From: Scleropages formosus
Lineage: Eukaryota > Chordata > Actinopteri > Osteoglossiformes > Osteoglossidae
DNA length: 64,000 nt
Direction: 5' to 3'
Assembly (NCBI RefSeq): GCF_900964775.1
Contig: NC_041806.1
Location: 16,247,232-16,311,231, forward strand
Position numbers and translations under genes: made by a program
Shown: piece by piece, positions 37,201 through 46,734 of the stretch
Numbering within the stretch: the stretch's first letter is position 1
Layout: each line of letters begins with the position of its first letter
The notes under the pieces: generated by a model
What the model was told of the DNA's origin: nothing
Databases searched by the model: none
Seen by the model: the letters and a program-made list of their open reading frames with translations, nothing else

Positions 37201-38943
37201 CAATGCTGTTTGCACTTTTTTCCAGCCTTTTTAGGAAATATTTTGATAGTTTGCATCACAGATGACCATGGTATAAAAAAGTAAAGGATCACTGACTATG
37301 TTTTTCACCCTGCAAAGCATAAGACGCTGTTCTGTGAGGTGCTGTGTGGTATTAGTAATGAATGTTTGATGTTGGATGATCTTCATTTTATCACTTTTTT
37401 TTTTTTTTTCTTTTTCGTTCTGGTTACTATTTTTAGGGTTAATTTAGGGGTTTTTCTGCTGTGGTGGTTAAAAAGATGTATGAAAAAAGGGTATGTATTT
37501 TCTCAAGCTGTTATACCAGTTTTCAGGACTGATTAATAGGGGATGTAATTGGGTTCAAAAACATGGAGGTGTTTGTTCTTGGTTTTAAGTGCCGGTGATG
37601 TGCTGCATAAAGAGCTGTTTGCCTTTTTATTTCATTTTCACATTTAGCAAAGCAACATGCAGACTTCCCAGCTCCAGTGTGCCAGTGCTGAAGAGGATGA
37701 ATATGAATCAGTGTTAATTAAGAATGAGGAGATTCTCTTATTTCCTAAAATGCATAAACCAGAGTAGGAGCTAAACATCTGCAATAAAGGTGAAGATGTA
37801 GAATGTTTTAGTTTGAGTGTTCACTTCATTGATCTCATTATAGATGACAGGTAATTAATATAAGGGTTGCAATTACTTTAAATTTATAACTTAATATCTC
37901 AGTATTTCTGCTTCACAGGAGATGTTTTGCATAGTGAGGAACCTGCCTTTGAAGATGAGTTCTCTGAGGAGCAATGTGACAAACCTACCTGCAACTGCAG
38001 AGGAAAAGGAATACTCCACAGATCCAGACTGTTCCAATAACAAGGTGGTAAAGGTAGTATGCAGAATACTTCCTCTCCAGTGCCTCAACTAAGCAGAAAA
38101 CATACAGAGCGATGGATTCCATGAGTGTCCAGATTCTGACACAATCAGTGAGTCTGACACTGAGTTTACTGAACAAGAAAGTAACTTGGAATTGAGCAGA
38201 CTCTCTTCACACAGCACATCAGTCTTTAACAAATGTTACAGGTCATTGCCAGACGCATCAAGGCTTTGTTACGGTTCCAAAAAGACTTTGAATATAGAAC
38301 CGCAAATCATTGGGGAGGCTGCTGTGCACAAGGTCTGTTACAGAGTCTCAGTTAGACGTAATGAACGCTAAACAAAAATAGTACTTCAAGGGAAAAGTGC
38401 AGTAATTTACGAGTGGACATCTTGAATGTGAACAGCAAAATAGACATTCAGAAACAAAAATGAGTGAGTAAGAGCATAGCAATGAACTTGTGGGGAGAAC
38501 GTAAAGGTGCAAAGTGCGAGTGATCACTGTTTGAAAGATAAAAGTGAAAATTCGGTGAAGAAAAGAGCTGTAGCTTTTGTTGGAAGAGCTTCTCTTCCTC
38601 TAGTCTGTTTAAAATACACAGACGATTCCACACAGGAGAGAAACCATATGTCTGTTCCCACAGTGGGAGGGCTTTTGGTCAGAAAGGTAATCTGATGACA
38701 CATCAACAACTGCATACTGGAGAGAAACTTTACAGCTCTGAATACTGCGCAAAATGTTTTCCTCAGATGTCGTCTTTGGTAGTGCATAGGAAACATCATA
38801 TGATGGAGGGGCTGTATATTTGTCGTAAGTGTGGAAAGTGTTATGTTTTGGGAAGTAATATGAAAGCACACCTGAGAACTGATAAAAAAGTGCCCCAGTC
38901 TCAAACTTACTTTTTGACCAGTTTCTTGTACTTAAACTTGTAA

Positions 38944-39789
38944 TTCAGCTTAGTCAGAATACACAAAATATTGGTACAGGTAGTTCTCGAGTCATAATGA
39001 GTTTCGGTTCCAGCAGCCTCATGGCACAAATCCCATTATACTGTATAGTATGAGCCATAAGGGTATATAAATAAGTTGCATGAATGCACTGTTGTGAAAT
39101 AGGGCTTTGATATATTTTCTACAAATTTCACACTTTATTCATGTTAAAATAATACAAATTATAGAACAGTAAATAATATACAGTAGAAAAGTAATATAAA
39201 TACTGTACAGTATTTGTTCATGCTGCATTTCTACGTTCTAAATCTCTGACCTTTTTTTTTCCCTGCACTACAGAATACTCACGTTTTCACTTGCTAGCCA
39301 TTGTAAGATAACTTTATCGGGATCACAAAGGAAGCGTTCTGTAAAGAAAACAGCATTTTTGTTTAAAAAAAACAAAAAGTAATCTTAGTGATTTTAGTAA
39401 TTTTTGTAATTTGCGACCTTGCACTAGTAGTAATTTTTGTAAATTTGTGATTTACGCCCTGTGTTTTTCTTTCCTCATGTCCTTATAATTTATGTCATAG
39501 GCTGCTAAGAGGATTCACAGAGTAAGAATCTCATTGTATGGTGTAACAAACTGTTTACTGTACACATGACAAACTCTTGAAAAAATGATATGTAATGATA
39601 CATTGTTACATAATTTGCATTAAAAACCAAACCTATATGCAAAGGTCTTACACAGGGCAGTAGGCGGCATTGTAGTTCAAGGTGACAGTTTGTAACGCAT
39701 TTCATCTCCTGCTGTGTGTACCCTTGAGAAAGGTTCTCACCCTGAATCCAATAAAACCATAGCAGGGTCTCTTTTCCTTTAACATACCC
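38944..39789. other. Gene-free interval 3' of pseudogene E
   Basis: AT-rich, no supported gene or complete repeat. Confidence 0.4.
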
Positions 39790-40001
39790 AGTATTTATTC
39801 ATTTAGCTGATGCTTTTCTCCAAAGCAACTTACAATGTTAAGGTTACAGTCATTAACCTGTTTATACAGTTGTTTGATTTTACTGGAGCAATTTAGGGTA
39901 AGCACCTTGCTCAAGGGTACTACAACCAGAGGTGGGGATTGAATCTGCAACCTTTAGTCCCAAAGACAGTAGCTCTAACCACTACACTGGCAGCTGTCCT
40001 T
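39790..40001 (-). repeat. tRNA-derived SINE (SINE-B family), well preserved
   Basis: LINE-type tail at left (ATTTATTCATTTAGCTGATG), tRNA head at right (antisense A-box CTCTAACCACTACACTGG). Confidence 0.78.
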
Positions 40002-40213
40002 GAATTATGTTCTGTCCTTCAGTACAAAACATAATTCTGTATTGAACAGTAGATGGTATTTATTCAGTGTAATTGTGTGTCTGAATAATTAATGAAGCTG
40101 ATATGTTGCTTTAGTGTACCTTTATGTTCTTGGGCTGCCTCTTGCTGGCTTTAAAAAGATAGATCAGAGCCCATATCCAGGAAGCATATTTGGAATAAAG
40201 TGTGTTACACTCT

Positions 40214-40409
40214 GCAGGGGGTGCAGTGGCGCAGTGGGTTGGACCGAGTCCTCCTCTCTGGTGGGTCTGGGGTTCGAGTCCCGCTTGGGGTGCCTTGTGG
40301 CGGACTGGCGTCCCGTCCTGGCTGTGTCCCCTTCCCCTCTGGCCCTACGCCCTGAGTTGCCGGGTAGGCTCCGGTTCCCCGCGACTCCGTGTGGGACAAG
40401 CGGTTCAGA

Positions 40410-40438
<29 letters not shown>
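40214..40438 (+). repeat. SINE-A copy 3
   Basis: Plus-oriented full copy: A-box TGGCGCAGTGG, B-box GGTTCGAGTCCC, 3' part GGGACAAGCGGTTCAGAAAG, then a TG run. Perfect 13 bp target-site duplication TGTGTTACACTCT at 40201-40213 and 40439-40451. Confidence 0.93.
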
Positions 40439-40446
<8 letters not shown>

Positions 40447-40451
40447 ACTCT

Positions 40452-43060
40452 ATCCTTCATAGAAGGTAATTTCATCAAGTGGAATAACTCAATTAGCCAG
40501 AAAGCTCTTGTACAAATACTGGAGCAAACATGAGAACTATTTTGATGCATATGTTACACAAACAGTATATACTTATTTTGTAACTTGTTTTTACTAGGCT
40601 GGGAACAAATCCTGGTGTAATTTGTGGTACTTGAGAGATTTGTGCTCAATAATTAAATTTCTCAAAAAGAATAATTTCAAATTTCAAATATCTGTTATGT
40701 AACAGTCAATTTCTCTAATTAAATTACCCCCTTATGAGAATTCCTGTTGTGAGGGGATCAAATTAATGTTATTTCTTATGATGGAAGAAAAACTGGTTCC
40801 TGGATGACACAATGTCAACTAAAATTTCTTTAAAATATATTACAGAAAATAAAAGATATTTTTATGCAGGATGTCATTTTATATTTGTAGCAAAAATGAT
40901 TTATAGCTTTGCTTTTAATGTTGCATTTTCATTCATTCAGTGCAGTGCTGCAGTGGTCTGCAGCCTGTGCCAGAAACATAGTGACCTTTGGATGCATCAC
41001 CAGACCACTGCAGAGTGTAATACTTATAAAAATATATATTCTTTTAAAATGTATCTTTCTCTGTCTTTTCAGTCCTTCCAAATGCGTTCTCTGTCTTTTT
41101 TCAGCCTTTTTGTCAGATATTTTGATAATTTGGCTTGTTAATATTTATGATACAAAGAAGGTTCATTAGATCACTATCTTTCACTCAGGAAAGCACATGG
41201 GCACTATACCACTGGAAGCGTTGAATAGCATTACTAACACATTTGATATTAGATTGTTGTCATCTGTTTTATTTACACTTCTGGTAATTTAGGAGTTAAT
41301 ACACTATATTTAATAAGAAAATAGCCAGAGTGCCACCAATGAGGGACAAAATCCTTTTGAGTTTGGGACACCAAGTGTATATGAAGTGTATACCAAAATG
41401 TTTGATAGAAGAAGCAATGCTTTTTTGTTTTTTTTTTTTTTTTTTGTTTTTTTTTTAATAAAAAGCTCCTTATATGGAGAAAGTATGTCTCTTTTCATAC
41501 ACCTTTGTAGTGGTTTTTCATTGTGTGGGATCCCATTATGATTCATTTTATACAAGTTTTGGTCCAACCCAGTCACAAATTTGATGTCGTAGTTATCGAC
41601 TCTTACTGTTACATCCTGATGTGTTACTGTTGCTTGTGTGATTCTTTACAGGTGTCCAACTGCCATTTATCCCTTATCCTGCCAAACATCATTATCCTTG
41701 ACATTACCACAAACCTCCCCGCCAATGAAGATCTAGGCAGAAAAAGAATTTAAAGCAGCTGGTGTTGGAGTCTGGTGCTTTTGCTGACTTTTCTGTGTGC
41801 TTTCTTTTTTGTGTTTTGCCTCATTGTTTTTGTACTTGCTTGTGCTTTTCTGTTTATACAGTATGTTCATAGTTCTCCCTGTTCCAGTTTATCTGTCACC
41901 TGTGTGGTTCAACTGAACTTAGTGCTAGCTGGCTTGGGAAAAGTGTACAGATAAAAGTCATGTGACATACACTTGCACATGTAGTTTTGTTTGGAGTGTC
42001 TAAACCACACTAGGCAAAGGGTGAGTGTCAGCTGTGTATTTTTGTTTGGGTTATTTGGGCGTCTTCTGACACTGAAGATACTTTTTCTGGTTGTGTTTGT
42101 TTGATATAGTTAGAATAGTCTGTGCTACCTTAGATTTGCTTGGGTTTGATTTGTTCATTCCTTTGACACTACCCAAGTTCTTTTCCCCATGTGTCTTTGG
42201 AATTGTAATATACAATATGTATAACTTTTCACTAGCCCACTTCTCACTTACGTACATAGTAAATCACTTGCACCAAAAGTCTTGCTTATTGCTTTTGGTC
42301 CCCATCCAAACCACTGGCCTTCAGGCAACTTAATGTTATACCCTGTTACCCTTAGACACCTTGGGGTCATAACACAGTCTTATAATATTATCAGAAACCT
42401 TTGCCAACAGCAGTTTACAATGGTTGACCTGAATGTCTCTCAAGATGAAGGATATTCTGAATGTTCTTTCTTCTGTGGGATGGTTGCTATTATGAGCTGC
42501 GAAAACCAAACACAACCTTTCAGAATAAGGACCTTCCCATAGTCAAGAGCCAGTAATGCACATGGTAACAGTGTGCTGATTTGGGGATGTGCTGTTGTCG
42601 TGATAGGAGCTGGGTCCCTATTGCACATGGGGCACATTGTATGTGCTGTTTGCAGGAGATCTGCATAGTTATATGCCTGACGGTAATATGGTGTGTATGT
42701 GTGCGCGTGCCAAAAACATCACTGATCTTTAGAGTGTGTCTTAGACACTGCTTTAGAATTTTAAAAAGAAACCCGAATCAATAACACACACACGTCACAC
42801 CGCAATTAAACCTGTTTGGCTGTTAAAATTAGGACAGGTACCTTACTTCATTACACGAAATTGCCTTCGATTCAAAGTTATCGGAAATTCCTTAATAACA
42901 ACATACACTGTGAAAGATTTTAAGGTTTTTAATATTAAAAATATCTGAACTGGAGACGTGTTTAAATTACGTCATTCTCTCCGTAGACCGCAGCTAAACC
43001 ACGTGTAGAACTGGTTGGATTGGGAGGGATTGTGTCGTCATTTCCGCTTGGAAATGAAGC
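40452..43060. other. Gene-free interval before gene F
   Basis: AT-rich sequence with long T runs near 41420-41460. Small open frames lack splice or homology support. The last ~150 bp before gene F become CpG-rich and are its likely promoter. Confidence 0.4.
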
Positions 43061-43206
43061 ACGTGACGCCGTTTTAGAAACGGAGATTGTGTTGCTGTCG
43101 CCGCTTTGCTTCACTTTGTTTCTTATAGTAAAGTGCCGTAAACGCACAGCAGTGGTAAATGCAGTAACTTTGAATAAATTGGAGTGATGAAAAATTGTCC
43201 CTCAGT

Positions 43207-44903
43207 ATGACCACCTCGTTCAGTCTCCACACTCAGATCGCGTCCGTTTTAGAAGTGCTCGCGAATGCGGCGGCCGCCGAGATCTGCAAGCTCGTGGAGG
43301 ATGGAGCCGCGCTGCTACGGCTCGAGGTCTGCAGGCGGGACAGTGAGATCGAGAGCCTCGGCAGGAAGCTGCGTGTGCTGGATCAGGAGCTGCGGGCCGC
43401 ACTCAGGCAGCCCGCGGCGCACTCGCGTTCCGTGGCGGTGCAGGTCGATCCCGAGCTCGGAGACGATCGGCACGGTCAGTGAGTGTGTACGCGGGCGCGC
43501 GCGTGTATCCGCGCGCTGGGTGGGAGGGCGTGTGCTTGTAGTCGACTCAGTTCATGTCTCGCATGATCAGGAACGAACGAATGAATGAACGAATACATAA
43601 ATAAACAGTACGAACACTTTCACTGGGCTGTCTGACAGTGCCACCTTGTCATGAAATACGCCGTGTGTATAAAAATCCTGTAAATCAGTTTTGAACAAAA
43701 GCATCAGTTACGCAATCCATTTCTTGTACTATAATTATTCGTTTTGCAGATGCTTTTTTCCCAAAGTCACAAAGTTTTAAGCTACTTGCAATTATTTACC
43801 ATTTATACAGATGGGCACTTATGCTAGTTCACAGGGTGAGTGCATTGTTGTGCAAGGCTGCTACAGCAGGAGGTGGGACTCGGACCTGGGGCCTGCTGTA
43901 TCATATGTATGTTCATAAGATGTTTTTTGTAGTTACTTTTTTCCTTTACCTCACCATGCTTTTACACTTCCTTACAGGACATGAAGAAATGATTGCTGCT
44001 GTAAGGAGATTTCCGCTTAAGCAGAGATCCAGTGAGGAAGAGAATGACATCGGCTCCACACCTGTCGATGGTGATGGGCAACAGAGCACATGGACCACTG
44101 CTGCAGGTGGCCTTGAAGAACTTGCTGAGCAGTCGAACCCCAGGCACAGCGATGTGGATCTGAATGGCCTTGAGTCTATGCCGAAGGCTGAAAAAGAGGA
44201 CGCTGCTGTGGCCCAGATACTCAGTCAAAGTGAATCAGAAGATGCTGCTGGAAGTCTGCCCCTCTTGGAGAGTGAAAGTAATGAGACAGACAGTGAGCTG
44301 TGGACGTTCTTTAAACTAGATGACCGAGGGGCAAGTACCGCAGGTGCGGACGGCACCCTCATTATCAGACGGGACTCGGAGATGGGCTCGGTTCTTGGCC
44401 CAGGTGCAGAGGAGTGTTGCGGTACAGCTCTGTCCTCTGTAGTCACGTCACATGTTAACGTGCTGGAGAGAGCAGCTGGACTGGAGGAGACCGCTGGACG
44501 TGCTCTGAACTTGAACACTTGTGAGCACACGAAGAAACTGGCTGCTGCCCCCAGAGAGAAGTGGTTCATCTGCTCTCAGTGTGGGAAAAGCTTTGATCGC
44601 TTCAGCCACCTTGAAAGACACCAGAGAATTCATACAGGAGAGAAACCGTACAGCTGTGTTACTTGTGGGAAGTGTTTTTCCCAAAAAAGTAGCCTTAAAG
44701 GGCACCAGCGAGTGCACACGGGCGAGCGACCATACAGCTGCGGCATCTGCAGGAAGACCTTCTCCTGTTTGTCTAACCGCAATGCTCACCAGTGCTCTCA
44801 TGCTGTCGTGAGAGCATACAGTTGTTACTTGTGTGGGAACAGTTACTCACAGTTAAATGCTCTTAAAATGCATCAGCGAATTCACACGGGAACAAAAAAT
44901 TAA
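43207..44903 (+). CDS. C2H2 zinc-finger protein, gene F (2 exons, 4 fingers)
   Basis: Exon 1 (43207-43474) encodes the coiled-coil segment in its most divergent form ([20 protein letters not shown]) and ends with an AVQV block. It joins in frame (phase 1) to the last exon (43978-44903), giving 397 aa. No middle exons are visible in the 503 bp intron, which holds a SINE fragment. The spacer has a family variant, LWTFFKLDD. Four fingers lie at about residues 283-393. Finger 3 is odd ([17 protein letters not shown], Arg for the core Leu) and the linker after it is VVRAY instead of TGEKP, so fingers 3 and 4 may not bind DNA in register. Finger 4 shares CGNSYS with gene C finger 3. The start is the ATG of MTTS; a TTG 12 bp upstream is not needed. 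Probable nuclear DNA-binding protein. Confidence 0.82.
43735..43905 (-). repeat. Worn SINE-B fragment in gene F intron
   Basis: Recognisable by GCAGATGCTTTTTTCCCAAA at the left, TATACAGATGGG in the centre and an antisense B-box near 43880. Diverged. Confidence 0.55.
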
Positions 44904-45390
44904 TGCACCGGTAAATCCAAAGAGGCTACTCAGGGAGAGGGGAAATGTGTGCACTGTGGCCATGGATTGTTGTATTTTGTTGTCCCCCAGTGCATTGTCA
45001 CTGTCTAATCACACACATTAAGTCCAGCGCTATGTCTGTAGGTGTCCTTCCAGAAGGTTTCTGACAGGGACTGTGCTTTGGTCTCTGTAAAACCGCTCAG
45101 AGCTCTTTATGGCACAGGGTGTGTAGAATATGAGCTGTGTTCTACCTCAGTCACTTGTGAGTGTCTAATGCGGATGCTGTGATTTGCATATGGATATTTT
45201 CCCTTATGTAGTTGCAGTTAATGCTGCTTTTTATTTAAGCCAGCAGATGTGTTCATTACCCTAATTACTGCAGTTAATATGACAGTAATATAATGCTGTT
45301 AAGTTACACTGAGTAAATATTGGACACCATTTGCTAGTAATTCCATCATACATATTTAAGCAGGAATAGTAATGGATTGGGGGCTGAAAG
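44904..45390. other. 3' flank of gene F
   Basis: Probably 3' untranslated region in part. No gene seen. Confidence 0.4.
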
Positions 45391-45600
45391 TAGTGTAGTA
45401 GTTAGGGCTCTTTCATTGTAAGATGATGGTCCCTGGTTCGAATCGCAATGCTGCTCCAGTGCCCTCAGTAAAGGTACTTAACCTGAACGAAACAGTAAGA
45501 CGACCTGCTGCATATATGGTAAATCAGTGTGGAGTTGTGTGTTTAACTTAGTAAGCTGTGTTGGGCAAAGGCTTTAGCTGAATAAGGGTCATAATAATAC
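45391..45600 (+). repeat. tRNA-derived SINE, diverged
   Basis: Head AGTGTAGTAGTTAGGGCTCT and B-box GGTTCGAATCGC are clear; the 3' half resembles the GGCAAAGGCTTTAGCTGAATAA tail type. Subfamily uncertain. Confidence 0.6.
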
Positions 45601-46017
45601 AAAGTGACTCCTGTGTCATTCACTCAACCTTGTTTCATAAATGTTTTAAACAAAGAAGTTTGTAATGTGTATTTGCTGTAGTCAGCTGTTGTCTGTTTGT
45701 CTTTCATTGGTGTCTTATATATGTGCTGCTTTTACATTAATTAAATAAATGCACAAATTTTAACAAGTTGTCTTATTTCTCTTTATTCTCTTTTCTAGCC
45801 TGTAAGAAATACATTTAGCACTGTTTTTCAAGGTTTTTAAGCAATGGGAAGATATGTTTACCACAGAATCCAGCTCGGCATGTCAACTGAGAGCCTTGAT
45901 TTTGCCGGGAGAAAAGACTGATACTGGGTTGGGGGACATCGCCACAGAAATACAGGGAAATAATTTGTGTTCCCTTCCATTACAAGATGGGAAAAGTTTT
46001 AGTTCAATTAGTATGCT
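45601..46017. other. Gene-free interval
   Basis: No supported gene. AATAAA at about 45745 is far from the gene F stop and may be unrelated. Confidence 0.35.
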
Positions 46018-46221
46018 ACATTTATTAATTTAGCTTTCCTCCAAAGCAACTTACAATGTCAATCTACCTACAGTTATCTACTAGTTTATACAGCTGGGTA
46101 ATTTTACTGGCACAATTTAGGGTAAGTACCTTACTCAAGGGTACTACAGCTGCAGGGGGATTTGAACATATGACCTTTGGGTTCCAAGGCAGCAGCTCTA
46201 ACCACTAAACTAGAAGCTGTC
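46018..46221 (-). repeat. tRNA-derived SINE (SINE-B family)
   Basis: Tail at left (ACATTTATTAATTTAGCTTT), centre TTATACAGCTGGGTAATTTT, antisense tRNA head at right (CTCTAACCACTAAACTAG). Confidence 0.72.
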
Positions 46222-46734
46222 TCTACAGCGCATCCTCAGAACACTGAAATAAACACACATAAATACATAGCTACATAATACATGTATTTTTCACATGATG
46301 AAGCACGTGACTTTTCAGTTAAATTCAGAACAATGTCAGAGAGTTTGTTAGTTTAGTTATGTGGCAGGTTGGGGTCACAGTGGGACAGCGGGTAAACATT
46401 TGGAAAGCCAGTGTGACTGAAAATATGGAATGTTGCTTACACAAACCTGAAGAAGTAATTGTTACATTTCTTGTCAGAAACACGGACACCATTTAATCAT
46501 GGTAGATCATCTGAAATTGTCACGCGTTTACAGTAATTACGGTAATTTTTGTAATTACGGTAACTTCCGTTTCCACTTCCCTGTACGGAAGTAAACATCG
46601 TGCACAGGTCGGTGGACGGTTCGGGTGTGGTGTCGCGGTCGAGCGTCCTGTCCGGTCCTGTGTCCCTGGCACTGTCGGGCACGCGTTGCGGCGTGAGCGG
46701 TCCCGCTGGCTGACGCACGGAACAGAGTGCAGAA
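46222..46734. promoter_or_regulatory. Upstream region of gene G
   Basis: The 250 bp before the gene G start are CpG-rich and hold two copies of TTACGGTAA. No gene otherwise. Confidence 0.45.
46537..46563 (+). promoter_or_regulatory. Paired TTACGGTAA motif upstream of gene G
   Basis: Two copies, 46537-46545 and 46555-46563, each preceded by GTAA, 198 and 180 bp before the start codon. They are in the same sense orientation as the single copies upstream of genes A and B. Confidence 0.4.

Larger units (their letters stand above)
34912..38943 (+). pseudogene. C2H2 zinc-finger pseudogene E
   Basis: Decayed family member. Exon 1 (to 35143, phase-1 donor) keeps LASIMELIEKSVVEINKLFE, but no in-frame ATG precedes it; a stop at 34870-34872 is followed only by ATG 34939 inside the conserved block. 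An exon-2-like piece follows the acceptor near 35461. An exon-3-like piece (37649-37791) has LIKNEE but an in-frame TAG. The last exon (from about 37920) has early stops. Near 38620-38895 three finger remnants survive, two lacking a zinc cysteine (SHSG, SEYC) and the last lacking its final histidine. It lies between arhgap30 and gene F, on the plus strand like F and G. A short functional transcript cannot be excluded, but the gene looks dead. Confidence 0.8.

Noticed and set aside
43125-43180. TTACGGTAA-type motif upstream of gene F
   Set aside because: Only a partial match (GCCGTAAACGC) and in the opposite orientation to the copies at A, B and G.
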